A stretch of DNA of 64,000 nucleotides from DASRDU01 sp035560235 (GTDB taxonomy: Bacteria > Acidobacteriota > Blastocatellia > RBC074). The notes beneath the pieces are model-generated. The model saw only the letters and a program-made list of their open reading frames with translations, searched no databases and was not told the origin of the DNA. How positions within the stretch are numbered: the first letter of the stretch is position 1; the number at the start of each line of letters is the position of its first letter. Shown here piece after piece: positions 47,252 to 56,349 of this stretch. A program made the translations under genes and the position numbers. The stretch spans positions 1 to 64,000 of the forward strand of contig DATMAG010000071.1 of the NCBI GenBank assembly GCA_035560235.1, written 5' to 3'.

Positions 47252-48733
47252 TTATCCGGGTTCGTGCCGGGCGATCAGTTCAGTGACGATCTGCGCTGAC
47301 CGCAGAACTATTGGCGTGCCGCCGCCCGGATGCGTGCTGCCGCCGACATAATAAAGCCCCTGATATTTTCTGTCCCTGTTCGGCGGACGCAGAAACGCTC
47401 TGCGCCAGCCGTGCGAATGCGTTCCATAAATCGCGCCGCCGGGCATCAGGTAACGGCTGCCGATGCGGCGCGGAGTCCAGACATCAGCCACCACAATCTC
47501 ATTTTCAAAATCGGGAAATCCGCCGCGCCGCAATCTGTTCATCACGCGGCGGCGGGCGACGGCAATGTCATCCTCGTTCCATTCGTCAGCACTGCTGGCC
47601 GGAGCGTTCGCCATCACAAACAGCACTTCGCCCGCGCCAGGAACTACGGAGCGGTCGCTGCGCCCCGGCGCGTTGACGTACACGGTCGGGTCGTCAGGAA
47701 AACGCCGCTCAGCAAAAAGCTGCGCGAACTCTCGCGGGTAATCGGCTGAGAAGAAGACCTGATGATGATGAATCTCAGGCATCGTGCGCCGCACGCCGAA
47801 GAGAAAGACCAGCCCCGACAGCGAACGGTCTTCAGGTCTGAGCGGCTGAGGCCGATGACCATTGCCGTTCAGCATTCCCGGCACGGTTGACGCGTCGCCG
47901 TTCATCACCACCACGTCAGCCGGTAATTTTGCGCCATCAGACAACCGCACGCCGCTGACTCTGCCCGCGCTGGCTTCGATGCGCGTGACTTCGGCTTTTG
48001 CGAGCAGCGTGATTTTCAGTCGCGTTGCCAGCGCAATCAGAGTTTCGACGAGCCGGTACAAGCCGCCTTTGATGTACCAGCCGCCGAAGGCGTATTCGAT
48101 AAACGGAATCAGCGCGAGTGTCGCAGGTGAACGGTACGGCGATGAACCGACATAGGTCGGGTAGCGATCAAAAAGCTGTTGCAGGTGCGGGCTGCGAAAG
48201 TGCGCGGCCACTGTCCGGTGATAATTGCCCCACGCGTGCCGCAGCGGCAACTGCCTGAGCGCGGGCAGTTCGCTCAGGCGCGGTCGCTCGAACGGAGCGC
48301 GGCGCAAAAAAGTGTCCTTTGAAACTTCATACAGCCGCGAGCCAAGCTCCATGAATTTCAGAAATCCGTCCACATCGCGCCGGTCAAGCTGTCTGATTGT
48401 TTCCAGCCAGTCAGGCAGTGAGGTCGAATGAATAAAGCGCGTGCCGTCATCGTATGAATAAGCCGCGATGGGACGCAGTTGCTCCAGTTGCAGATGATCT
48501 TCGATTCGCTCACCCACCGCTTCAAACAACTCGGCAAAGATCCAGGGCATTGTGATAAGCGAAGGCCCGGTGTCAAAGCGAAAGCCCGCCGCGCTCCACA
48601 TATTCATCTTGCCGCCGAACGTACTGCCCGCTTCGCAGATGGTCACCTTCCAGCCCTGCGCCGCCAGCCGCAGCCCTGTCGCCAGGCCGCCCAGACCGCC
48701 ACCAATAATGACTGCTCTTTTCTGCTTCATCAT
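47252..48733 (-). CDS. CrtI-family carotenoid desaturase, probably 3',4'-desaturase (CrtD-like)
   Basis: 493 residues. N-terminal dinucleotide fold VIIGGGLGGLATGLRLAAQG, FAD segment GGKMNMW, and the C-terminal GGSTHPGGGTPIVL common to CrtI/CrtD. It is the second such enzyme in the block and sits beside cruF and the CruG-like gene, so 3',4'-desaturation of a hydroxylated end group is more likely than phytoene desaturation (inference from neighbours). Its ATG overlaps the stop of the glycosyltransferase by one base (TAATG). The longer frame to 48805 is unlikely. Confidence 0.82.
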   Translation of the reverse strand: MMKQKRAVIIGGGLGGLATGLRLAAQGWKVTICEAGSTFGGKMNMWSAAGFRFDTGPSLITMPWIFAELFEAVGERIEDHLQLEQLRPIAAYSYDDGTRFIHSTSLPDWLETIRQLDRRDVDGFLKFMELGSRLYEVSKDTFLRRAPFERPRLSELPALRQLPLRHAWGNYHRTVAAHFRSPHLQQLFDRYPTYVGSSPYRSPATLALIPFIEYAFGGWYIKGGLYRLVETLIALATRLKITLLAKAEVTRIEASAGRVSGVRLSDGAKLPADVVVMNGDASTVPGMLNGNGHRPQPLRPEDRSLSGLVFLFGVRRTMPEIHHHQVFFSADYPREFAQLFAERRFPDDPTVYVNAPGRSDRSVVPGAGEVLFVMANAPASSADEWNEDDIAVARRRVMNRLRRGGFPDFENEIVVADVWTPRRIGSRYLMPGGAIYGTHSHGWRRAFLRPPNRDRKYQGLYYVGGSTHPGGGTPIVLRSAQIVTELIARHEPG

Positions 48734-49848
48734 TATTTGCCAGTAGCTGCGTAATAGCGCCGGTCTTTCCAGATCACGCCTCTGCCGCTGCGACAGCGCC
48801 ACCACGAACGCAGCCCGATCAGAATCAGCACCGTTTCGCCAGGCGGATGCAGCAACACGCTCCAGAGCGGATGATGAAACCGCAATGCGAGCAGCAGCCG
48901 GATCAGCACAACGCCAGCCGCTGCCAGTTGCACCCTGCTTCCTGTCTCAGCGAAAGGCAGCAGCAGAAACGGCAGCAGAAAGACAATCGCGTGCAGCGCC
49001 AGAAACAGCCAGAAGCTCACGTCGCGCCGAAAGGCCGGATAGAAATTCTTCTGAAAGCCGCGCCTGATTTCACTGAGCGAAGTGTACATTCGCACTCTGA
49101 CCAGATCCTGCCCGTCCAGCCCCAGCCCGCGACGGCCCGAAGCGCGCCACAATCGCGCCAGCATCGTGTCTTCAAAAATTTCAGCGCGCACCACGGCGTG
49201 TCCGCCAAACGACTCATAAGCCGCCCGCTCGAACAGCAGGCACGCGCCGTGCGCCAGCCCGAGCGATGCCTGCTGCATGCGACTTGCGGCCAGCGGCGCA
49301 GGATAAAGCGTGAAGACAGCGAAATTGAGCAGCGGCATCAGCGCCTTTTCCCAGAAGCTCTCCATCTCCAGCCCCGGCCAGCACGAGAGCATGGTCAGTT
49401 GCCGCGCATCGGCTTCTTCAAGCATGCGATTTACTGCGCCTGCGGTCAGCCGCGCATCGGCGTCAATGAACAGAATCCATTCGCTGCTCGCGGCAGCGGC
49501 CAGTTGCGCGCAGGCAAAATTCTTGCCGCCCCAGCCCGGTTCAAGCGTCACCGCAGGCAGCAGTCTGAGGCGCTCGTCGCGTGCAGCATATTCGCTGACG
49601 ATGGCTGCCGTGCGATCTGCTGAATGATCGTCGTAAACAATCACTTCAGCGACCTCATCGCCCTGTCGCTGCACGGCCTCCAGGCAGGCTGCAATGCTCG
49701 CTTCCTCATTGCGCGCCGGGATGAGAATCGAGACACTGCGAGGCCGCTGCCGCGCGCTCCGCCTGACTTTCGGCCATAACAGCACATTCAGGACAGCAAC
49801 GAACAGACAGATCAGCAGGGGAATCAGAAGCAGTGCGCTGAGGATCAC
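48733..49848 (-). CDS. cruG: Family 2 glycosyltransferase, CruG-like
   Basis: 371 residues. N-terminal helix, then a GT-A domain: SILIPARNEEASIAACLEA, VYDDHSADRT, and the metal-binding DAD in ILFIDADARL. The acceptor region has GQDLVRVRMY. Three or more C-terminal membrane helices follow. This layout matches CruG, which puts a sugar on the 2'-hydroxyl of carotenoids. It is placed between crtE and the second desaturase and is coupled to the latter. Confidence 0.8.
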   Translation of the reverse strand: MILSALLLIPLLICLFVAVLNVLLWPKVRRSARQRPRSVSILIPARNEEASIAACLEAVQRQGDEVAEVIVYDDHSADRTAAIVSEYAARDERLRLLPAVTLEPGWGGKNFACAQLAAAASSEWILFIDADARLTAGAVNRMLEEADARQLTMLSCWPGLEMESFWEKALMPLLNFAVFTLYPAPLAASRMQQASLGLAHGACLLFERAAYESFGGHAVVRAEIFEDTMLARLWRASGRRGLGLDGQDLVRVRMYTSLSEIRRGFQKNFYPAFRRDVSFWLFLALHAIVFLLPFLLLPFAETGSRVQLAAAGVVLIRLLLALRFHHPLWSVLLHPPGETVLILIGLRSWWRCRSGRGVIWKDRRYYAATGK

Positions 49849-49880
49849 GGGTGCTCGTCACTCAGAATCAGAACCAGGGA

Positions 49881-50804
49881 TCAACTCCGCGCAAAGGCCG
49901 CAGGCCTGGTGGCGACATAACTGCTGAGCATGAAATCTGCGGCCTGCGCGAGCAGATATACTTCGCGGCGCGGTCCGAACCTTTCACGCAGCGCCTGTTT
50001 TCCTGCTTCGATCAGGCTGGCGGCAAGGCGCGCCGAGCCTTCAGGGCCGAGGTCGGCGACAAACGACGGGCGCCGGTGACGCCCATCCTGGCGCACGGTT
50101 TTGCCCAGCGCGTCGCGTTCACCAGTCTCATCCATCAGATCGTCACAGACCTGATAAGCCGCGCCAAAAGATTCACCGAAATGTGCAAGCGCGGCAATGT
50201 CGGTTTCATTCGCGCCTGCGACTATCGCGCCGCTCGTCATCATCAGTCTGGTCAGCGCCGTAGTCTTGAGATTGCGGCTCGCCATTACTGCCGCATCGGC
50301 AAAGGCCGGGCTGCTTTCCAGATCAGCCACCTGCCCGCCGATCATGCCGTCGCTGCCGATGCAGCGCGTGGCTTCGCACAGCAGCCGCTGCATCGCCGCT
50401 GTGTCGCGGGCCGCACACGCCATCAGCGCATAAGCCTGATTGAGCAGCGCCAGCGCCGTCAGCAGCGCGATCCCTTCGCCAAAGGCGATGTGCAGCGAAG
50501 CCCGCCCGCGCCGCAGATCGGCATCATCCATCGCGGGCAGATCGTCGAGAATCAGCGAACTCGTGTGCAGAAATTCGACCGCGCATGCGGCAGGCAGAGC
50601 GCGCTTCACCGTCCCGCCGACAATGAGCGCGCCGAGCAGCGTCAGCATCGGACGCCAGCGCTTGCCGCCGGGAAAGACCGCATAATGCAGCGCCTCGTTC
50701 ATCCGGTCAGCGCCAGGCTGCGAACTCAGCGGCAGATGTTCAGCCAGCGCAGCCTCAACCGCCGGACGATGGTGGGCAATAAAAGTCGGCAGCGAATCGG
50801 TCAT
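49881..50804 (-). CDS. crtE: Geranylgeranyl diphosphate synthase
   Basis: 307 residues, trans-prenyltransferase fold. The first Asp-rich motif is DDLPAMDDADLRRG, the second DDLMDETGERDALGK. GGKRWRPMLTLLGA binds the diphosphate. It builds C20-PP for carotenoids from C5 units. The ribosome-binding site is not obvious. A palindromic repeat fills the 50 bp before it. Confidence 0.9.
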   Translation of the reverse strand: MTDSLPTFIAHHRPAVEAALAEHLPLSSQPGADRMNEALHYAVFPGGKRWRPMLTLLGALIVGGTVKRALPAACAVEFLHTSSLILDDLPAMDDADLRRGRASLHIAFGEGIALLTALALLNQAYALMACAARDTAAMQRLLCEATRCIGSDGMIGGQVADLESSPAFADAAVMASRNLKTTALTRLMMTSGAIVAGANETDIAALAHFGESFGAAYQVCDDLMDETGERDALGKTVRQDGRHRRPSFVADLGPEGSARLAASLIEAGKQALRERFGPRREVYLLAQAADFMLSSYVATRPAAFARS

Positions 50805-50824
50805 ATGAAGTAACGAAGGTTATT

Positions 50825-50920
50825 CAGCCACGAAGGCGCACGAATCTTCACGAATCACGAATTACAGTCTGCGAGCCGGGGCTGATCTGACTGGTGAAAA
50901 TTCGTGTGCCTTCGTGGCTG
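50825..50920. repeat. Palindrome CAGCCACGAAGG that also encodes a protein C-terminus
   Basis: 21-bp arms (50825-50845 and 50900-50920) with one mismatch. The stop codon of the alpha/beta hydrolase (50855) lies in the loop, so the last ~22 codons of that gene come from the repeat. Confidence 0.85.
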
Positions 50921-51679
50921 TTGTTCTGTTGATTCAAAAACGATCTCACTCAACTGTTCGGCGGCTTCTTCAACCGGCAGATGGCCTGCGCCTTTCAGTT
51001 CGTGACAGCGGGCCTGCGGCCAGACGCTTTGCCAGCGGCGCGCTGATTCACGTGCGGCGGCAAAGGTCTTTTCGCCGCACAACAGGTCAACCGGCATGCG
51101 AAAGTCGCTGAACCACTCCGCGCCTGGAATGTCAGCGAGCAGCTTCAGGTAACGATATGCAACCGCGTGATTGACTGTCCTGAATGAGCGCGTCAGATGG
51201 CTGTCATCCGCGCGATGCCTGCGAAGCGACAGATTGGCAATCCAGCGGCCAATCGGATTGGCAAAGGTCGTGCAGTAAGCGTACCAGCCAATCCGGCCCA
51301 GGCGATCATCAATGAAGACGCTGAAATACCAGGGAAAGTATGCATACGGATCAATCAGCACAAAGCGCCGGATGCGCCGCCGCACTTCATCATCAAGCCG
51401 CGCCGCCACCAGTCCGTACAGCCCGCCGCTGCAACTGCCGATCACAGTCACTTCATCAGCTTCAATCTTTTTGATGGCGCGGCCCAGGTCTTTGCCAACT
51501 GCCTCCAGCGTCCACTCCTCCGGTGCAGGCGAAGCGCCGCACCCCGGCAGGTCAATACTGTACAGACTGGCGCGCGCAGGCAGGTGCGGCACCAGCGGCG
51601 CAAAGGTTGTGTGATCGCCGCTCCAGCCGTGCAGCCCGACATAAACTTCCGGCCCTGTCCCGTACCGCTTAACGAACAT
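50855..51679 (-). CDS. Alpha/beta hydrolase in the carotenoid operon
   Basis: 274 residues. Oxyanion-hole segment VGLHGWSGDHTTF, nucleophile Ser in IGSCSGGLYGL, acid in LCGEKTF, His in KGAGHLPVEEA. It overlaps the crtI stop by 11 bp, so it belongs to the carotenoid operon. A role in hydrolysing or transferring an acyl group on the pigment is conceivable but not shown. The C-terminal ~22 residues (from about EQQPRRHTNF) lie in a palindromic repeat and look unlike the rest, suggesting that an insertion changed the end of the protein. Confidence 0.8.
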   Translation of the reverse strand: MFVKRYGTGPEVYVGLHGWSGDHTTFAPLVPHLPARASLYSIDLPGCGASPAPEEWTLEAVGKDLGRAIKKIEADEVTVIGSCSGGLYGLVAARLDDEVRRRIRRFVLIDPYAYFPWYFSVFIDDRLGRIGWYAYCTTFANPIGRWIANLSLRRHRADDSHLTRSFRTVNHAVAYRYLKLLADIPGAEWFSDFRMPVDLLCGEKTFAAARESARRWQSVWPQARCHELKGAGHLPVEEAAEQLSEIVFESTEQQPRRHTNFHQSDQPRLADCNS

Positions 51680-53252
51680 TGATTCTCCCGCTGATTCGCT
51701 CGGCTACCATCTTTCCGCCAAGCAGCACCATCGGCATGCCGGTGCCCGGCGTGGTGCTCGCGCCGACGTAGTAAAGATCTGCGATTTCATCTGAATAATT
51801 GCGCGACCGGAACGGCCCGACTTCAAACAGCCCGTGCGACGCGCCAAAGGCCGAGCCATTGTACAGCCCAAACCGTTCGCGCCAGTCAGCGGGCGTCATC
51901 ACCTCTTCAAAAACAATGCGCGCCGGGTCGAGTTGAATCCCGTGCTCGCGCAGCCGGGCCAGCACTCGCGCTTTGATTTTGGCCACAGTCTCAGGCCGAT
52001 TCACTTCCGGCATTTCGTCAATCAGTGGCGTCGGGACCAGCACAAACATTGCCGTGTCGCCCGATGGCGCCAGCGCCGGATCGGTTTCAGACGGCGCGGC
52101 CACGTAAAACGGCAACTGCTCCGGCAGGCGCTTATGCGTGAAAAGATCAGCGAATGCGCCCCGATAATCTTCCGGCAAAAAGATCGTGTGATGCCCGATG
52201 TTTTCAACCCGCCCACGCACGCCCCAGTAAAATGTCAGCACGCCCGCAGTCATTCGCAGCCGCGCCGCCCGCCGCTGCGCCTTCGCCGTGAAGGCCGCGT
52301 CATCAATCAGCGTGGTGTTCGTTGTCGGCACATCAACATTCGACACCACCACGTCAGCCCGATGAAAACTGCCGTCCGCCAGTTCAACGCCCGTTGCGCG
52401 CCCGCGGCTGACTTTGATTCGCTGCACCTTTTTATTCGTATGAATGACGACGCCGGTTTCGCGCGCCAGTTGCTCCACGGCTGCAACCATCGCGTAAATG
52501 CCGCCCTGCGGCAGCCACAATCCATAAGCCAGTTCACCATAAGCCAGAATTGAATAAAGCCCTGGCAGGTCAAACGGCGAGCCGCCCAGATACATGCCGT
52601 AAGCGCCAAACGCCTCGCGGATGTAACGGCTTTTGAAGAACCGCTTCAGTTCACCATCGAGCGAACGCCAGACGCCGAGTTTTGAAAGCTCCCTGAGCGT
52701 CAGCGGCAGCAACCATTTCAGCGGATTGTCTTCATTGCGCGTCACCAGCCTGTCGAATGACAGGCGATATTTGCTTTCAGCATCGCGCAGCCATCGCAGC
52801 ACATCGGGGCGCGCTCCCGGCGAGAGCCGTTCGCATTCAGCGAGCAGTCGCGGCAGATCGCTCGAAAGCGTGAACGTCGTGCCGTCAGCCCACTGAAAAC
52901 GCACTGACGGATCAACCGGAATCAGCCTGACGTAATCGTGAAAGCAGCGCCCGGCGGCTTTGAATAAATCCTCAAAGACCCAGGGATAATTCAGCAGCGA
53001 AGGCCCGACATCGAACCGGAAGCCGTCGCGTTCGATGACATTTGCCCGCCCGCCGACACGCGGGTTTGCCTCAAACATCGTGACTTCACAACCCGCCGCG
53101 CGCAGGTGTATCGCGGCAGACAAACCGCCGAGGCCCGCGCCGATGATAATGGCTCTCAGTTGCCCGTGGTCAGTCGTCCGCGGCCGGTCGGCTGAAACGA
53201 CCTGCACTGAACTGCGAGCAGCGATTTGACTGCGAGCAACAGAAAATGACAT
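51669..53252 (-). CDS. crtI: Phytoene desaturase (CrtI)
   Basis: About 527 residues. Rossmann motif IIIGAGLGGLSAAIHLRAAG, FAD segment GGRANVIERDGFRFDVGPSL and the C-terminal YYVGASTTPGTGMPMVLLGG. It converts phytoene to lycopene-type products. It directly follows crtB. The ATG at 53252 is chosen. A GTG at 53303 would overlap the crtB stop (GTGA), but it adds a non-conserved N-terminus without a ribosome-binding site. Even the chosen start leaves ~34 residues before the Rossmann fold. Confidence 0.88.
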   Translation of the reverse strand: MSFSVARSQIAARSSVQVVSADRPRTTDHGQLRAIIIGAGLGGLSAAIHLRAAGCEVTMFEANPRVGGRANVIERDGFRFDVGPSLLNYPWVFEDLFKAAGRCFHDYVRLIPVDPSVRFQWADGTTFTLSSDLPRLLAECERLSPGARPDVLRWLRDAESKYRLSFDRLVTRNEDNPLKWLLPLTLRELSKLGVWRSLDGELKRFFKSRYIREAFGAYGMYLGGSPFDLPGLYSILAYGELAYGLWLPQGGIYAMVAAVEQLARETGVVIHTNKKVQRIKVSRGRATGVELADGSFHRADVVVSNVDVPTTNTTLIDDAAFTAKAQRRAARLRMTAGVLTFYWGVRGRVENIGHHTIFLPEDYRGAFADLFTHKRLPEQLPFYVAAPSETDPALAPSGDTAMFVLVPTPLIDEMPEVNRPETVAKIKARVLARLREHGIQLDPARIVFEEVMTPADWRERFGLYNGSAFGASHGLFEVGPFRSRNYSDEIADLYYVGASTTPGTGMPMVLLGGKMVAERISGRINVR

Positions 53253-53299
53253 GCACTCTCTCCGCAATGAACAACTGACCATCACCCACGAACAACCCT

Positions 53300-54283
53300 T
53301 CACGTTTTCAGATAAGCCAGCGGCAGCACCCAGTATTTGCTCGGCGGCAGAACCTGAAACTTGCGATAAGCCGGAACACTCTCACGATGCTGGATGCCGC
53401 GCTGGCTCTGTGCGATCTGCCGGTTGAGCTGGCCGTAAACATCAATGCAGGCGCGAATGGCAATCCGACAGTCGGGGCTGAAAGCGTCAAGGTCAGCCCC
53501 GGCGCGGGCGTAATATTCATCAGCCACGAGCGTCAGCCGCTGCCGCACGCGACCGAGCGCGGCGTGCTGCGCCAGATCGTTTGCGCCGACTTCATCAACG
53601 CCTTCCTCGCGCAGCATCTCAAGCGGCAGATACAGTCGTCCGCGCCGTTGATCCTCGCTGACATCGCGCAGGAAGTTGGTCAGTTGCAGCGCAATGCCCA
53701 GATTGCGGGCGCTGTGCAGAGCGCGATTGAAATCACCCGGCGTCGCCGCGCCGTAAACGTAAGTCAGAAAGTACCCGACCACGATGGCGCTGCCGTAAAT
53801 GTACTGTTCGATCAGCTCATCGAGCGTCTCAAACCGGCGCGGGCGAATGTCGTGACGCATCGCCGCCAGAAAGGCGCGGTAATGCTCCGCCGGAATGCCA
53901 CAGTCTTTGACGACCCGGCAGAAAGCGGCAATGAAGACGGGTGCGCCGCGCTGCAGCATTTCACGCAGCGAGGTCGAGCCGAGAGCGGTCTCGTAGGCGG
54001 CTGCCCACTGCTCAAGCCGCTCGTCACGTTCAGCGGGCCGCAGCGGGAAGGTGTCAACGACTTCATCGGGATAGCGAACGGCGGCGTAAACAGCTTCGAC
54101 CTGGGCACGTTTGGCTGGCGGCAGAAAGCGGGTAACGATAAAGAAGCTGGTGCTGAATGAGCGCAGCACCTGCCGCGCCCGGCAGGTGCTGATTTCCCAC
54201 GCAGCGGCGTCTGACTGCGCGGCGAGCGCCTGTCGGCGGGTCTGCGTATCCAGTGTGGCCCAGTACTCTTCACTCCAGCCCAT
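53300..54283 (-). CDS. crtB: Phytoene synthase (CrtB)
   Basis: 327 residues, squalene/phytoene synthase family. The first Asp-rich site is RYPDEVVDTF, the second NFLRDVSEDQRRGRLYLP. It condenses two GGPP into phytoene, the committed step. It heads the crtB-crtI-hydrolase-crtE-cruG-desaturase-cruF run. A 198-bp gap separates it from the photolyase gene, in which I see no clear promoter. Confidence 0.92.
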   Translation of the reverse strand: MGWSEEYWATLDTQTRRQALAAQSDAAAWEISTCRARQVLRSFSTSFFIVTRFLPPAKRAQVEAVYAAVRYPDEVVDTFPLRPAERDERLEQWAAAYETALGSTSLREMLQRGAPVFIAAFCRVVKDCGIPAEHYRAFLAAMRHDIRPRRFETLDELIEQYIYGSAIVVGYFLTYVYGAATPGDFNRALHSARNLGIALQLTNFLRDVSEDQRRGRLYLPLEMLREEGVDEVGANDLAQHAALGRVRQRLTLVADEYYARAGADLDAFSPDCRIAIRACIDVYGQLNRQIAQSQRGIQHRESVPAYRKFQVLPPSKYWVLPLAYLKT

Positions 54284-54481
54284 AGGTTAGTCCGGGTAGC
54301 GAAACGAGGCCGCCCGCTGAGGCCCTCAACTCATCAGCCTGCGGCATCAGACCTGTGGCACAGTGTGATACGACACTGAACTGCCAGGCGGATGTGACAG
54401 CTCAGCTATGCGGGCCTGGCTCCTGAGGCCCACAGTCTGAAATTCACACTGTTTCAGTGCGGCCTTCAGTTTCATCACGCT

Positions 54482-55864
54482 TCAGCTGGTCAGCGCCCTG
54501 ACGCTGGCGATGTATGCCTTCACATCGAACTTCCGCGCACAACCAGCGGCGTTCATATACCTGATCAGGCCGAACACCGGGCGTTTCGGCCCCCACGCAC
54601 GATCATGCTTTCCGGCAATCGCCCAGGCTATGCCCGCGTATCCGTTCGGATCGCGTCCGTCCAGTTCATAACGGTCATTGAGCTGCACGGCGATTTCAAA
54701 GGCCTCCTCCGGCGTGCGCGTCCATTCCAGAATCTTCTTGGCCCAGTACATCCGCATATATCCGTGCATCCGGCCCGTGATGACCATTTCCATCTGCGCT
54801 GCGTTCCAGAGTTCATCGTGCGTTGCGGCTTGTTCGAGCTGCGCTTCTGTATAGAGATATTCGCGTTCGGTGCAGCGCTCTTCGGCAAGCGTTCTCAACG
54901 CCCAGGGTTCCGCGCATTGCAGAGAATCGTAATGCTGATTGCGCGCCACAAAGTTGATGGCCAGTTCCCGACGCACGATCAGTTCTTCCAGATACACATC
55001 CTTTGCCGTCTGCGGCGCGTCAGCTTCTTTTACTGCCAGCGCAATAGTCAGCGGGCTGATGTGTCCGAAATGCAGATGCGCCGACAATTCGCTGGTGCCG
55101 TCGAGCGGCGGCAGATTACGATCAGCGTCGTAGCTGGTCAGGCGCTCTCGTGTGAAACGTTGCAGGCGGCGCAGCGCTTCTGCTGTTCCGCCCGGATAAT
55201 CGCTGACGGGCTGCACACTACGATCCAGCGGCAAACGCGCCAGTACCTGTGCCGGATCAATCGGCTCGCTGACGGGGCGCTGCGCAGCAGGCCAGCGCAC
55301 TCCGGCCTGCGGATTCGTCAGTGGTCGTAAGAACGCAGGCAGCAGTTTGTGCAACTGCGGGCGTAAGGTGCGCGCAGCATATTCTTCTTTGGGAAAAAAC
55401 TTCGTCGGCACGATGACATCGGCATCCACCGTCCAGAATGGGACACGCAATTTTGCTGTTGCACTTTGTCGCCAGCCCGCCGGTTCACGCAGCGGATTTT
55501 CATCGCCGATGACAAGGCTGGGTTTTACTTCTGCACAGAACCGAATCAGGTTGTGTTGCGGATAAGGCCGAAAAATAAAGGCCGCGCCGCGTGCTTCAAT
55601 CCGCTCGGCAGTTTCCTTCAGCCCGTCGGCCAGAAAAGTGTAATGCCGCAGATTCCCGTGCGGATATCCGGGATGCAATCCGAAAAAGACAGCTACCGGC
55701 TGTCTGAGTTCATTGGCCGCTGCAATCGCAACGTCGAGCGCCGGATTGTCGAGGCCGCGCTGAGCGCGTTGCATCCAGTACACCACGCAACGACCGTCAG
55801 GCTCAGGAGTCCCGGAGCGGCGAACTGTAATGCGCGGATCAGTCAGCAGTCTTTCCAGCATCAT
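54482..55864 (-). CDS. phr: Class II CPD photolyase
   Basis: 460 residues. VVYWMQRAQRGLDNPAL at the start and WNAAQMEMVITGRMHGYMRMYW plus ELDGRDPNGYAGIAWAIAGKHD at the end are diagnostic for class II photolyases. Bound reduced FAD uses blue light to split cyclobutane pyrimidine dimers in DNA. Its ATG touches the stop of the SRPBCC gene. Its placement before the carotenoid genes makes a photoprotection block. Confidence 0.95.
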   Translation of the reverse strand: MMLERLLTDPRITVRRSGTPEPDGRCVVYWMQRAQRGLDNPALDVAIAAANELRQPVAVFFGLHPGYPHGNLRHYTFLADGLKETAERIEARGAAFIFRPYPQHNLIRFCAEVKPSLVIGDENPLREPAGWRQSATAKLRVPFWTVDADVIVPTKFFPKEEYAARTLRPQLHKLLPAFLRPLTNPQAGVRWPAAQRPVSEPIDPAQVLARLPLDRSVQPVSDYPGGTAEALRRLQRFTRERLTSYDADRNLPPLDGTSELSAHLHFGHISPLTIALAVKEADAPQTAKDVYLEELIVRRELAINFVARNQHYDSLQCAEPWALRTLAEERCTEREYLYTEAQLEQAATHDELWNAAQMEMVITGRMHGYMRMYWAKKILEWTRTPEEAFEIAVQLNDRYELDGRDPNGYAGIAWAIAGKHDRAWGPKRPVFGLIRYMNAAGCARKFDVKAYIASVRALTS

Positions 55865-56349
55865 CAGGCAACCACATTCTGACGCGACGACTGATTGAGC
55901 AGCCGGTCAGTCATCTGCGCCCGGTAATCAAAAATTGTTTCAAGTGTCCGGCGCACCCACAAACGATGTCCGATCCGGCCCAGGAAGCCGAGCGGCAGAC
56001 AATACTCAACGCGATCTCTGACGAGCGTCTGGTCCGGCCCGAGCGCTTCAAAGGTATGCGTATGCTGCCACAGCGCGTAAGGGCCGCTGAGCTGCCTGTC
56101 CACAAATCGCTCGCCGGGCTTCCATTCCTCAATCAGCGTGCGCCATCTGAACGGCAGGCCGAACAATGACAACTGATAATCAATCAGCGTTCCCTGCTGC
56201 AGGCTGATCGGCGGCGGGGTCAGAATGCGAAACTTCAGAAACGGCGGCGTGATCTGCTCAAGGTTGAAGGCATCGCAGTAAAATCCGAAGGTTTCGGCAG
56301 GTGAACGATTGATCACCTGCGATCTTTCCAGCACATGGTTTTTCATCAT
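55864..56349 (-). CDS. SRPBCC-family (START-like) protein
   Basis: 161 residues. INRSPAETFGFYCDAFNLEQITPPFLKFRI is the usual N-terminal block of the SRPBCC/cyclase-dehydrase fold (COG4276 type), with RDRVEYCLPLGFLGRIG further on. It would bind a hydrophobic ligand. Such proteins often sit beside photolyase and TIGR01777 genes. It overlaps both neighbours by a few bases, so translation is coupled. Confidence 0.85.
   Translation of the reverse strand: MMKNHVLERSQVINRSPAETFGFYCDAFNLEQITPPFLKFRILTPPPISLQQGTLIDYQLSLFGLPFRWRTLIEEWKPGERFVDRQLSGPYALWQHTHTFEALGPDQTLVRDRVEYCLPLGFLGRIGHRLWVRRTLETIFDYRAQMTDRLLNQSSRQNVVA

Noticed and set aside
49851..50813. 320-residue plus-strand frame
   Set aside because: Antisense to crtE, whose DDxxD motifs are clear; the frame is only a GC-rich mirror.
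54605..55330. 241-residue plus-strand frame
   Set aside because: Antisense to the class II photolyase.
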